Below, in pieces: positions 49,131 to 62,029 of a DNA stretch of 64,000 nucleotides (its first letter is position 1; every line of letters begins with the position of its first letter). Under the pieces are notes generated by a model that did not search any database, was not told the DNA's origin, and saw nothing but the letters and a program-made list of their open reading frames with translations. This DNA comes from Owenia fusiformis. Taxonomy: Eukaryota > Annelida > Polychaeta > Sabellida > Oweniidae. The stretch lies in NCBI GenBank assembly GCA_903813345.2, contig CAIIXF020000010.1, forward strand, positions 8,559,669-8,623,668. Direction: 5' to 3'. The position numbers and the translations under genes were made by a program.

Positions 49131-51023
49131 ACATGAAATCATAAAATTGAGGCCAAAAATGAGGATGGGAAAGGTGGATTCAGAACAAAGGAAAACCATT
49201 TATTCATGAGTATTTTTTTATCTCTTCATTCTTTAAAAATTACATGTTTGTACGGTTTCCAGGCGAAAACCACAAAACTACCATCCTCCTTTTTAAAGCC
49301 AACAGCTTTACTATTTGATATACGCATTGTAGAAATTACAAAATATCAAATTTTATTTCCTTTTTACAAATCTCAAGTCTAGACCACATGTGTTCCTTCG
49401 TGAATTGCTTGATATATTACTATTTTTGTTTCAATTCGATTCAAAAGTTTTCTCTAAAGGTCAACCACAATTTAGCAGTATATCATTATGACCTCGTTAC
49501 AAGGTATATGTAAATTGAAACCACAATTTTACATCCTTTTTCAGTAGTTATAAAGCATTAATTATGGTTGTGCTTAGTTTTTGTAATTGTTTTGAAGTTA
49601 ATGACTTCTATGGAATCTGCCTGAAACCCTACTCAAGAATAGCAGAGTTTACACAGGTAAACTACAAAAGAGGGACACTTTAGTATGAAAATAGTCTATA
49701 ATCACCATATACATGGTACCAACCCCCCCCCCCCCCTACATTGAGGCAATAGCTGCTTTTGTCTAGATTACAGCCTAAGAATATTTTTTCAAAATTTCTT
49801 TGTCTCATAAATTATTAATCTGTGATCATGGTGATGCAGGTTCAAGACATATTTACTTTATATCTCAAGACCACATGTTTTACAATAGCTATCTTAAATA
49901 GCATGGCAATTAATGTGCCCCAATGTATTGACTAACTTTGGAAAAAACTATTTTGCCACAAAATCAATCTCAAGTACTGGCTTGAAAACAATAGAAAATT
50001 CCAGCAGAATATGTTTTGTCCAATGTTGATGTCTCTATTTTCATACATTACACTTTTATTTTAAGCAGCATTGGAAGGTTGCATCACTCTGGTTTCTGCT
50101 ATAAATCTTGCATCATCAATATTTCTCATATTCCAGTTTTTTTCTGCCACCCATTTGCATGCTTTGATAACAGGTGTGCTGTGATTGCTGTAGAGCTAAA
50201 AACAAAAGAGACAATTCTAATACACACTTTCAACCTACACACAAGCTAGGCCTAAAGCCATCATTATTCAAATTAATGCACAAAACAAAGACAGCTATAT
50301 CTTACAATTGGGCGTTAATGGCAGTTTGGCAGTGGATTTTTTACTATTATTCCAGGGATTAGGGGTATTATCACTCAATGAGAATATGGGGAATAATCGA
50401 ATACGGATAAGGATGATCACACTGTGCATATTACCACCTACCCAGTGTACTCCCTTACGATTCCGATCCAATAAACAGTTTTCCAATAAATATTATTCAA
50501 ATTTTTTTAACTTGAAGTCATGCCACGTATTATACTTTCATATTCATATAATTATAGCTGATTTGGATCAATTTTTGAAGTGTTATAGTCTGTAGGATGC
50601 AGGAAGCCAAGCATGTGTCTCATTGTATTTCTACCAGAAGGTCTTTCCAATATGAGCGTAAACGCTTTTTTTTTAATAAATCTTGATTTTCTCACTCCTT
50701 TTTATAATTAGTCAGTTGAGCAGGGAATGACCGTTTTTCCAACTCCTTAGGGAAATATCATGTTTTAATTATAGTCCTGCTTACCAAAAGTGCTAAAATA
50801 AAAAACATTGGCTTTGATTCGGATATTGTCTTTGTATCTAATGAATTCTATTTACAGTTTATTGGTTGTGTCATATGTACAAAAAAACAAAGGACTCTCA
50901 CTGTATTATAGTCCCAAATGAAAGTGTATGAGGTAAAATGGTAATGATTCATCTGTAGTCAAGTAAAATGGTTGATTAAATTAATTAATTGACAGTTTTT
51001 TTTATATTTACCCGTTATAATAT

Positions 51024-52152
51024 GTTAGATGTTGACATAATGGTTCAGGTGTTATGCATCATTACTCTATGCATTAGATGTTAGACATGGTGTGTTAGAT
51101 GTTAGCCATTATATGTTAGATGTTAGACATAATGTGTCACATGTTAGACATTATTGTCAGATGTTAGACATGGTGTGTTAGATGTTGGACATTATTGTTA
51201 GATGTTAGACATTATGTGTTAGATGTTAGACATTATATATTTTATGTTTGACAGTATGCGTCAGATGTTAGACATTATTGATAGATGTTAGACATTATGT
51301 GTTAGATGTTGGACATTATGTGTTAGATGTTGGACATTATGTGTCAGATGTTAGACATTATTGTTAGATGTTAGACATTATGTGTTAGATGTTGGACATT
51401 ATGTGTTAGATGTTGGACATTATGTGTCAGATGTTAGACATTATGTGTTAGATGTTGGACATTATTGTTAGATGTTGGACATTATGTGTTATATGTTGGA
51501 CATTATTGTTAGATGTTGGACATTATTGTTAGATGTTAGACATTATGTGTTAGATGTTGGACATTATGTGTTAGATGTTAGACATTATGTGTTAGATGTT
51601 GGACATTATTGTTAGATGTTGGACATTATTGTTAGATGTTAGACATTATGTGTTAGATGTTGGACATTATGTGTTAGATGTTAGACATTATGTGTCAGAT
51701 GTTAGACATTATGTGTTAGATGTTGGACATTATTGTTAGATGTTAGACATTATGTGTTAGATGTTAGACATTATATGTTTTATGTTTGACAGTATGCGTC
51801 AGATGTTAGACATTATTGTTAGATGTTAGACATTATGTGTTAGATGTTAGACATTATTGTTAGATGTTAGACATTATTTGTTAGATGTTGGACATTATGT
51901 GTTAGATGTTATAATATGCATTAGATGTCAGGCATTATGTGTTAGATGTTGGACATTATATGTTTTATGTTTGACATTATGCGTCAGATGCTAGACATTA
52001 TGTGTTAGATGTTATAATATGCATTAGATGTCAGGCATTATGTGTTAGATGTTGGACATTATATGTTTTATGTTTGACATTATGCGTCAGATGCTAGACA
52101 TTATGTGTTAGATGTTATAATATGCATTAGATGTCAGGCATTATGTGTTAGA
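51024..52152. repeat. 1.1-kb tandem array of a ~21-bp unit with higher-order structure
   Basis: More than fifty imperfect copies of GTTAGATGTTAGACATTATGT, mixed with 19-bp variants carrying ATTGTTAGATG. At the right end a 103-bp higher-order unit containing ATAATATGCATTAGATGTCAGG starts at 51911, 52014 and 52117. No protein or RNA role is apparent. Confidence 0.9.
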
Positions 52153-52481
52153 TGAGCTAGAAATCTACCTGGAGCCTTGATGACCAATAGAACTCATTAA
52201 TAATCTTGATTCTTCCCCCTCCATATGAAATAAATCTCAACTGATAGGGTAGAGGCGCTACAATTTAGTCACCTTAACAGTCTCTATATCCTTAACCCCT
52301 GAGGAATTACCTCAATAAGCCAGTGCTATAGACCAATGCCAGGTAAAGCTAGCTTAATGAGATTTGGGGATTATCTAGGGATTATCTTGGAATTAAGGGA
52401 TAATCACAATCAACCACTTGTCATGAAATAAATGCCAACTTCATGTGATACCCCCTTTAATTTTTTATCCATTTAACCTAG

Positions 52482-52561
52482 ATATAGTTGAAGAATACAT
52501 CAGAGGTCTTGGTGAATGTTTAGCAAGAGATCTTTATCTTTCATTGTCGTATATGTTTCTG
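52482..52561 (+). CDS. Possible plus-strand exon, unrecognised
   Basis: An 80-nt stretch between a good acceptor (TTTTTTATCCATTTAACCTAG) and donor (GTAGGTTTG) reads DIVEEYIRGLGECLARDL then YLSLSYMFL if it follows a phase-1 exon. SMG5 exon 45603-45760 ends in that phase, so it could in theory be an alternative SMG5 3' exon, but no continuing exon is certain. A chance open frame of this length is likely enough to keep confidence low. Confidence 0.25.
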
Positions 52562-52958
52562 GTAGGTTTGTGCATGAGTTTTATTCAATGTGAGGCTTTT
52601 TAACATGAGAGTGTTGCTAATTGAGACTGTGGCACCTATTTACATTGTAAGGGCCATCCCATCTAAGACTAATCTTAAATTAATGTAAAAAAGTGATAAG
52701 CGCTCAGATTGAAAATATTATTACATCGGAGAATGTTGCTGGTAAAATCGATATACAATCGTGAACTCAAGGCAACATGTACCAACATGTATATGTATAT
52801 GGTATGTATTTAATCAAAACCACTTCTGTAGCTAGCTTTATCCAGTTTATACTGAATGATAAATTATATTTCTTATTGTTCTTACAAAGCATTCCTTCAG
52901 AAATGCCCACAGAAATACCTTCAGAGCTCAAGATATGATATTAGGGATAATATTGAAT

Positions 52959-52964
52959 TTTATT
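52959..52964 (-). terminator. Polyadenylation signal of the four-exon minus-strand candidate
   Basis: AATAAA on the minus strand, about 85 nt after the stop codon at 53049-53051. Confidence 0.45.
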
Positions 52965-53048
52965 TATGTATTATTAATTTATTTAGTCTTCAGTGTTGAA
53001 GAAAGCAATATTGTGATGTACAGATATTAGGACAAATGAGAAGCCCAT

Positions 53049-56000
53049 TCATTTACAAGAATAATTTTCCTGTCTATTGAAAATCAACCTCCTCATGGGC
53101 TCCTCATACCATTCAGTGGTCACTTTCTGAACACTATTAAATACCCAATAAATGGAACTCTGGGAATAAAAATACTCCTAAATTCTGCCTTATTCATATA
53201 ATATCTTAATCTTCCATCAAGTGGCAAGTCATTTCATCTTTGGTAGCCAAGATAGGAGAATGAGAACCATTCAAAATCCAGATTCAATCCATACTTCACA
53301 TAGTTCTTATTTGGCTAAATCTGACAGAAGGATAAGGGCTTAATTTAGAGAAAGTTGCCAAAAGTCTGGCTAAACCCTGAGAAAACCCACTGGGACATCT
53401 TGAAATAGTGGAAAACCAATTGGCCTTTATTGCTAAAATTGCCAACAGTGCATGCTTGAAAGTCACTTCAAAACAGATGAATTCAAATCATACTATGTTT
53501 CTATTAAATCCTATAATCCTAATCTAAATCATATCCTGAGATAATCTACTGTTGATCCCATTGGTCGGTCATACTCTAAACACATAAGTCAATACTGGCC
53601 AAAGCTAAACATTGGATTATCTTGTGGGGTAAGACTGAATCATAACAAATCTTATATGTTGATCATGGGGATAATTCTTATTGGATTTTCCTACTTATTT
53701 TTCCCTGTTGGATCATTGGTCATTGAGAATGGGTGGTGAAATACCAATTTAGTTTTGTCAATATAGTGGCTGATGAAAGGAGAAATGTAAATACTTGGTA
53801 TCAAAATATGTACATTTTTACTTATGTTGTGGTCTACTTGATCTGATAAATGAAATGCCTTTGATTTAATGTATGCTACAGGGTAACATCACGTAAGCAG
53901 ATGCATGCTACAGGGTAACAACACACAAGTAAGGTCTAGGTATCCTCAGCATGTAAATAGCCTAAAAGTGGCTGTATGGTGTGAATATGAAATATTATAT
54001 TTAAACAGCTCTCTTATACCTGCCATGAAGATAATATTCCAATAAACTGTTTCAGTAATAAAATTGAACAAATGACATCAGGTTTTTTTCACGCTTAAAG
54101 AGTGCTATATTGTCCCTGCCTTGTTGATGAGCTGGTGGGTTGCCACCCTGGTGTGGATGCTAGTGGGCATCACAAGAAAACAGTTAATCTTCTAAAACTT
54201 GCCGACTTGCAAGAGTAGACTAGTTGAAAGATTTGATTAGGATTTGGGCATCCTGCGTAATTTGCAATAGGCCATTTTGCCCGAAAAGTGCAATATTTAT
54301 CACTGTGTGTCTTGTGCATTGCTCAAAAAGTGCAATATTTATCACTGTATGTCTTGTGCATTGCTCAAAAAGTGCAATATTTATCACTTTGTGTCTTATG
54401 CATTGCTCGAAAAGTGCAATATTTATCACTGTGTGTCTTGTGCATTGCTCGAAAAGTGCAATATTTATCACTGTGTGTCTTGTGCATTGCTCGAAAAGTG
54501 CAATATTTATCACTGTGTGTCTTATGCATTGCTCGAAAGTTGCAATATTTATCACTGTGTGTCTTGTGCATTGCTCGAAAAGTGCAATATTTATCACTGT
54601 GTGTCTTGTGCATTGCTCGAAAAGTGCAATATTTATCACTGTGTGTCTTGTGCATTGCTCGAAAAGTGCAATATTTATCACTGTGTGTCTTGTTGCATTG
54701 CTCGAAAAGTGCAATATTTATCACTGTATGTCTTGTGCATTGCTCAAAAAGTGCAATATTTATCACTGTGTGTCTTGTTGTACATCATTTGCCACACTAA
54801 TATGTTTGCCATAATTATCATATGGCAACTCATTTTTATGTCACCATCAGAAGTTGTTACATTGTTGAAGTCTCCAACTTTTTTGTGGATGGCGGTTGGT
54901 GATTGGTGCTCAGCATATGTAACAAATAGCAGGTGGTGATATTTTCCATGCCTTATTAGATTATTAAATCTGATTGCATAAAGATAAATTATTACAATTT
55001 TCAGAGTTTAGATGACATCAAGGTCTTGCAAAGAGTATATTGATATAACCTGTCCATCTTAATTAAATTGCTTTCATTTAAATAACTGTTCAGCTTATAA
55101 TTGCACAACCTGATATTTTATTGTACTTTAAAAGGGTTACTCCCTATAACATTTGAAGAGTGCTATAGTGCCATAGTCTTGTCTTGGTGGGTTGGAGATT
55201 GCTGTCGCTGATGTGCTCCACAAGATTTAATTTTGACATTTTTTACAGATGCAAGAGCCAACATCACAATGGGGAAAATCCATATTGCTTCATCAAGCTT
55301 CGGACCTGTCCTCATAGAACGTAGTGATCAAACGTAGGAAAAGCACTTGAAGCATTTTCTTCATTGTTATTGTTAATATGTTAGACTGTATTAAGTTCTT
55401 AGAGCACCTTTTGGGCAGTAATCTTGACCTGTAAGGTGACCATTTTGAATTGTTGGCAATGATGGGTGTTCTTGTTCTTAAAGTGCAATATTTGTATCTC
55501 TGCATCTTTTATAATAGCCGTATTGTACAGTCACATAAAAAATACCATAGAAACATTAAATAAATATTGCTTTTCTGAATACTAGATTAAAATGCAATTA
55601 AAGCTCAGCAATTAAAAAATTAACTATTAAATTAAATGAAAAGATCTGTAGCTGACGTTGCTTACAATTCCCTCAGCCGTACTTCTCCCAGCTTTGTAGA
55701 GTGAATCAATAATGAATGCAGTCTAAGGGAATAATAACTTCAGAATAAAATATGACACAATCATCAAGACTGAAGTTGTAATGGCAGATACTTGTAACAG
55801 TGTCAAAAACATGCAAAAAGTTCCGTCTTTGATGAAGTTAGTAGCATATTCTCTTGACAACCCTATAGAATTGTTTACAGTTCGCTACCCATATTCTACA
55901 ATGTTCTTTATATGAGTAATACCATTGGTGACATTTGAAATCTAGGCAATGACGATTACGAGAGTGGAGTAGCACATTTAGAAGTCGTTGAACAACAGAG

Positions 56001-59000
56001 TCTGAGGGTTATAGGCATTAAGGGAAATATTGACAGCTTTATCAATGAAACAACTTATCAGTGAGGCCTTAATTTTTGTGGTAGGGGAGGCCATGCTCAG
56101 TAGCATCAACATTGATTTGGCCATGTTATGATAGAACTAAAATTTTATAATAATAAATACACATACATGTATTGTTTTGCACATTTCTGCATAAAGCTTT
56201 TAACCCCTCCCCACCCCATTGGGAAATATTATCCTTGGGAGGGGGCAAAGGTTCAGCACACAAATTATGTTTGAGTTTCCTGAAGTGGTTAAACTTTGAC
56301 TCGCGTAACAAACCTATGAGCTATCTACAATCAGCACATATAACACATGGAACGCATACTTTTTCTACCATTTTCTTGAATATGAAGCAAACATGATATA
56401 GGGCGACCATTATTTGATAATACCCGTTAAACTAGTAACATAGATACGAAATACATCAATTTTTCATGTTATGCTAAAGTTTAAAATCTAGACTCGATAG
56501 GGAAATATCCGATGTTGAACGCAAGGGACATTACTGCTAGAAAGTATATTGATAATGGTTCCTTTGATTCTCTAAGCAGCTTTAATAGGAATTAAAGCTC
56601 TAACTGAGAATAATGACTGTAGGGGAAAGCAAAGAAACGCATAATAATGATTAATTAATATAATCTATTAACCCTTTTGTATACTTAAGTTAATTTTAAC
56701 CCTTTGTACCATCAATAGGTCAGCTTGATCTAATATATCATGTGATAGATCATATAATAGTTGATTGGCCATTGATTTTCATGTTTGTTATCAAAATATT
56801 AGTCTTTTTGTGAGATCGATTCATATCAAAGCATCTAGTATCTGTTACTTTAAATTGTAAATTATCTGTGAAAAGTCATGATTTCGCTACAAAGTATGGA
56901 TGCTGATAATTTACATAGATATCAGTTTCTTTGTTTATTTCATAGACTCTATACTGTATAAATAAAATATGAATCGATGTATATGAATGAATAAATTACA
57001 GCTTTATTAATTAGGTTTAACAAATAAAGCAGGCATTGTGAACATTTTTCGCTTCTATGCTTTTACAGCACGTGACTTTAATTCGTGAAACATGTGGCTG
57101 ACATTAGATTGTATTCACTCGCAATGGCTTGGGTTTTGTAGGAACGTTGGCAAGGGAGTGTGCCCTTATATGGGTGAATGTGTCATCGGATTGTGCTGCC
57201 TTTTCACACCATGTGCCAACTTCTCTGTGAAGTTCATATTCACTATCCAAGCTTCTGTAATTGAATAATAAACTGTCATGCTAATTGGTTGGTTTTTTGA
57301 AATACAAATTTCTAGTCTATACTGGGTGTCCACAAAAGTAAAATGATAAAATAGTTGAAATATTTATATAAGATCATTGCGACCAAGTTTTTAGTTTAAA
57401 TGGCCACAAAAGTAAAAGAAAAAAAGTTCAAATATTTGTTTAAGATCATTGGTTTTTAATATCAATAATAATCTCATATCAAATACATACAAGCACAGCA
57501 CACTATACATGGAGAATTTCATATCGATGGCTGACTACATTTTTGATCATTAAGATTTTTAATGCCATTAATCCATACAGATGAGGCAGATAGAGCTCTC
57601 TCCAGGGAGTCAGCTATCATATTATCCCCATGATCAAAGTAGACGAAAAATTATATTTAATTTAAAATCAATATGATAATGAAGGCTTGTAAGCCTTAGT
57701 GAGAGACGGGGATAATCTAATACATAACGACTGTAATTAGAGAGTAATTATAGTGACCTAGGATTTATTATACATGGCTTGTGGATAAAAGCAGCTATTT
57801 TCTTTGCTAAAGACAAGAAAATTATGCCCTGCTTTGTGGATTACAAAATCACCTGGAAAGCTCTAGAGAACAAAATGCACATTTCTGTAATGATATAGCA
57901 CTTTCTGGGGTAGCTAATGATAGTCATTGGGGTTATAATGAAACACTGAAGATTTTGCTCAGTTTGGTACATTTTCAGGCCAATTAATTCATAAATGACT
58001 TTTAACGATTAATCAAAACTTGAGTTATGAAAAGGTTTTCATTTCAAATGATGTAAATACCTTTGATCTTTCACACAGAATTCATTTTGCCCATTTAGTT
58101 AATCATATTCAAACTGAATGAATTTTTTTGAAAAAATAGAAAATCAATATTTCAATTAAGAACATGCTTGTACATAATTGATGAAATTCCAATCATTTTA
58201 CATCTCAATAGATAAGCAATTATTTGCGCATACAGCCTCATTTGAGTTCAACGTAACTGCGGCTTTTTGTTCCAGGATAGATTACAGGAATCTAGAACGA
58301 CGCTTGAACAGTTAAAGTAATATAAAGCACTACTCAGGATTCTGAATTTCCATTGAACTTGTCAATAGCATTAGAGCCCTATCAATTTGAGAAAAAGGCC
58401 TATTATTAGTCATGTTACCATTCCCTCTCATTACACACGAAGAGAAATAGATGGATCTTAATGAACATATTGGCAGTTCTCCAAACCTGACGATTCCTCG
58501 TGTATTTTATGGTCATTTTAATTGTTCAGTTAAAAATGAAAAGTGTCATTTTCTCTTCCTAATAAATGCAAAGGTTAGAACTTAAGATATGTGATTCCAT
58601 AGAAATGAAGTGTAAGATGAGAATAGTTCAATATGTAATAAACCAAAGAAGCCATAATCATTTTCCGAGTGAACTAAATTAGAAACTAATGAAATATGGA
58701 GCTAAAAGTTTGAACAAAAGACCCTGTGATGAAAAAACATAACGTATGATTGTATTAACTTGCGAGGAAAATTTGTGGGTAACACAGTGGTCTATAATGA
58801 ATAATTCAGACTGTATTGATTTTATTGCTCATCAGATAACTGAGATAGTGCTTCAAGAAATTAATGATGTGTCATTTGTGGTTCTGTCTTGATGCGCCAT
58901 CTATGTGTCTGAGAGGTCTCCCTGACTGTATTAAAAGGGGTGGCTTCATAGTTTTTCACACCACTTTTTCAGTGTCATGTTGAGGCACAGATCCCGCTAT

Positions 59001-60918
59001 CACAGCCTTTGATTCAACATGGGCTTCAACATACAAGACAACTATTGATGTATATCCTTGCTTCTTTGTTTTCTTGGTTTGAATGCAGTGGGAACTGATG
59101 TACAAATAAAGATGGTGAGATATATCTTGATGCAAATAAGTGAGTTTTTTCACATATTCCAACCGCTTTGATCAAATCCCTTGATATTCGAGGATGGTTA
59201 CTTCAGTGATGTGTGGGGAAGTGTAGCAGTTTTTGACACTTATTCCTAGGTGCTGAATGCAGTTGAGTGTTGATGCAGGGGATATTTGATTATTTTCAGT
59301 TATTTTAGGGAGATATAACACTTATTCTGAATGTACTTTAGATAAAATTTGGGATTTGGTGTGAAGGAAAAGCACATTGTTGCAAGACTAGGTTGTTAAA
59401 ACACTCAAGGTTAAATGTGTCAAGGTTAAAGAGGGACATGGGGTATAAATAGCAGGCAGACTAATGGAAGAACCAAAATAACTGTATTTTTTATATTTTC
59501 ACGAAGCTGGTCAATTTTCTCAAATTTCATATTGATTGAGAAGATGTATTGCTTCCAAGTTTGTTATGTGTATCTTTCAATGTTTTTAGATTTATATTCT
59601 GCATTTAGACTTTAACTTCATCATCTTTTGGGATTGTCATAGGACATTTAAAAACAGTAATAACATTTTTCAAATTTACAAGTCTGCAGGCTTAGCCAAT
59701 CAAAATCAAGTATTAAGCATTGCTGACTAATACTGACTTTCTGCACCATGTTAAAGTGTGGATATAACCTGATATTTTAAGTTGCTAGCAAGTTTAAAAC
59801 CCTATAAATGTGTCAAGGTTAAATGTCCATGTAGTACTACTCTTAACATTCAGATTTAGTATTATTAGTTAAGATCATAAACTATTTGCTCAGAAGTGAC
59901 CACAAAAGGAATCTGGATACTCTGTACCCTGCGTGCAGAGTCTAGTTAAACTAGCTGAACACAAAGCTCTCTTTTAAGAAGCAAAGTCAAATGAATGCAA
60001 AGGGTAGTTACTCTGTTAGGTCTCGTAAAAAGCCCCTACCCTGTCCCCAAACATGCTCTACCATTGTTCTGAATAAAACTTATTATCAAATGTATGCATC
60101 ACGTACATTGTGTAGTTTGCACTGAAGATGTAAGTCTTGCTTCAAGACCCGGGAGTATCCTCTCTAACAACCAGTAGTTAGAGTAGATAGTCCAGGGTCT
60201 TGAAATAAGACTTTATTGAAGTGAAGTGGGCTCCTTGTGTGGAAGTTCCAAAAGGACGGTATCAAATATTGGACTTGACTATCTAGAAGGCAACATCTTT
60301 CTTATCACTTCCTGGTGCCAGGAAGTAATGATGCATATTATACCAGGCATGAAGTGCACACTTTACTCGCTTTAAAGATAAGATAGATTTTTATCCATAA
60401 ATAGAATGTTAGGCAGAAATGAATGGAATACACTCTGATGATCAAACAAAATCAATTTCATTCAATCGATTATCTGGTTAGATATAAAATTGTATTTCCT
60501 TTTCAAAGGATGAACAAGCAATCCCATGAATATTTGATCCAACTGGAATCAGCATGATGGGAAAATGTTATACCAAAAATGTTTTGCTTCTTTTTTTGTA
60601 ATAAATATTTAGATTAATTTGAACAGCTATGTTTAATTGATAATCAACAAATAGATATAAACTTGGAATGGTTAAGTGAATTCACGTTGATTGATTTCTT
60701 GATCATGCAATGGAGGAAGTTAGTGAGTAATTATGAACTTTCAAGTTTGCAAATCCCAAGATTGAATATGTGGTTCTACCTGTATATTCTGAGCAAGAAT
60801 CGGGGAAATACTTATACCTGAAAAGTTCATCATCTTCACACAATCTGTTTCCACAATGTACCACAATGACTGAGTAAAAGAATGTGACAAATGCTATAAA
60901 AATAGGGTAACAGTCCAT
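53049..60918 (-). CDS. Candidate gene for a ~123-residue secreted protein, unrecognised
   Basis: Four exons on the minus strand: 60918-60818, 57254-57119, 55722-55666 and 53126-53049. Donors are GTATAAG, GTGAAT (weak) and GTAAGC; acceptors are CAATTACAG, TTATTCCCTTAG and AGTGTTCAG. Phases agree at every junction (2, 0, 0) and the sum is 124 codons with the stop. Exon 1 gives MDCYPIFIAFVTFFYSVIVV, a signal-peptide-like start, then GNRLCEDDELF. Exon 2 is the most protein-like (YELHREVGTWCEKAAQSDD, ANVPTKPKPLR). Exon 3 reads TAFIIDSLYKAGRSTAEGI and the last exon WYEEPMRRLIF with Cys near the end. No family was recognised. It could be a small secreted factor or a peptide precursor. Extra exons may be missed, and exon 2 could instead read on to a stop five codons later. 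The structure is predicted, not shown. Confidence 0.5.
54282..54779. repeat. Minisatellite, 42-bp unit, ~12 copies
   Basis: Units of CGAAAAGTGCAATATTTATC followed by ACTGTGTGTCTTGTGCATTGCT. Because 42 is divisible by three and the unit has few stops, long open frames run through several frames on both strands (up to about 220 codons). One copy near 54690 has an added base that shifts all frames. It lies in an intron of the minus-strand candidate gene. Confidence 0.9.
54828..54950. repeat. Interspersed TGTCACCACC repeat, copy 3
   Basis: Contains ATTTTTATGTCACCATCAGAA, TCTCCAACTTTTTTGTGGATGG and GTAACAAATAGCAGGTGGTGA, aligning with copies near 30728 and 48515. Confidence 0.6.
59925..60006 (+). 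mobile_element. TACCCT MITE, short internally deleted copy
   Basis: Only 82 bp: the first ~28 bp (TACCCTGCGTGCAGAGTCTA) and the last ~50 bp (TCTCTTTTAAGAAG to GCAAAGGGTA) of the long copies. It is flanked by GATACTCTG (59916-59924) and GTTACTCTG (60007-60015), 8 of 9 matching, so the short form itself was mobilised or was deleted after insertion. Confidence 0.8.
60131..60215. repeat. Short hairpin (inverted repeat, ~38-bp arms)
   Basis: TAAGTCTTGCTTCAAGACCC and on to CTCTAAC pairs with GTTAGAG through TCTTGAAATAAGACTTTA around an 8-nt loop (AACCAGTA). The size and a few mismatches resemble a microRNA precursor, but a tiny palindromic MITE fits as well. Confidence 0.6.
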
Positions 60919-62029
60919 ATTAAAAAAGCATTTAAATTTATCAAAATTAAGTGCAAATTGACAAAGAGAATAAGAGACACCCTGTATTTCCCATAATTCA
61001 TCACTACTAGTTCTATAGCAGACGATGAACTGTTTGGTTCTAGTGAACCCTATTGACAATATCTAATAGCTAGCTGGTTTAGAGAGATCCACTGGGATGG
61101 AAAGATCACTACCAATTAGCCCTAGTCACTAGAGACCAAAATTAGAAGTCTGTAAAAAGATTCTTCATTTGTGTTATTGAGTGTCTAGATCCACAGCGCA
61201 ATTTGAGATTCAAAAACTAATTCGTTGAAAGAAGGAGCGATCAATAATTGAAGATTTTTATAATCAACTGCCAAACATGTATGAAGTTTATATGCTGTAA
61301 TAGTCATGGCACTCTGAAGTATGGCCTGCTAATCCATTCAATAATGTTTATTTAAAACGCATCTTATCATCCATAGTAAAATGGCATGGTGGAGTGGAAC
61401 ATCTTATTTATCCAAAGAATAATATTTTTGATATTATTAATTTCAGTAATATTAATTACCTGTGCAGTACATGTTTTTAAGAGCTAGGTATTACTGAGCA
61501 ATTATATTTCTGTTTATTACATTTTAAAGTGCATGTACTCCCTGGAGTATGAAAAATTCTCAGAAACATTCATGCATTATATTTTTAGATATATATTTTT
61601 GTCACATATTTTATCTCCATTCTGTTTCATGTAACTCCATTTTTGATGAATTTTCTAGCAGGTTTCAGCAAGAAAATGAAAAAATCATACCTCATATGAC
61701 TAGTGTGGTCATGACACTCAAAGTAGTATAGTGAACTCTAAAAAGGAAATACAGATTAATGAATATGAAACTTTTAAACACAAGGACGGAACAAAAGTCT
61801 TAAAGAACTGGCTAGTAGTAGAATTAATAGCAAACACTATAAAATATTATATTCTAAGGGCATCTAGATCTTTGTTGGTAACATTCATTCTAAACAACAG
61901 AATACATATAATATAAAAGTGATAATGTGTAGTAAGTAACTTATCAAGGTACTACTTTGGGTTCTAGTGTGATATAAAGCACATTGTATCTATTTCCAAT
62001 CTTTCTAAGTAAATGAAATGAAATACTCT

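Larger units (their letters stand above)
46240..51023. other. Intergenic region downstream of SMG5
   Basis: Presumed 3' untranslated region of SMG5 followed by non-coding DNA. No nearby consensus polyadenylation signal was found; a possible ATTAAA lies near 47775 and an AATAAA near 48622. Contents are the repeats listed at 47400-47710, 48448-48800 and 49015-49130 and a C run near 49725. Open frames on both strands are short and unlike protein. Confidence 0.5.

Noticed and set aside
54105-54215. Plus-strand reading VDELVGCHPGVDASGHHKK to a stop
   Set aside because: A diverged copy of the same segment recurs near 55150-55230 without the frame, so it is probably repeat-derived.
54282-54779. CRISPR-like direct repeat array
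   Set aside because: Units are contiguous with no unique spacers, and the DNA is eukaryotic.
54220-54939. Open frames up to 220 codons in five frames
   Set aside because: By-product of the 42-bp tandem unit, whose length is divisible by three.
55259-55322. Plus-strand exon after TTTTTTACAG reading ANITMGKIHIASSSFGPVLI
   Set aside because: Good acceptor, but two frames are equally open, no proper donor follows, and it lies antisense in an intron of the minus-strand candidate gene.
58956-59162. Minus-strand frame ending with HVESKAVIAGSVPQHDTEKV
   Set aside because: Looks protein-like but has no polypyrimidine tract before it and no matching donor; it was not placed in the four-exon candidate.
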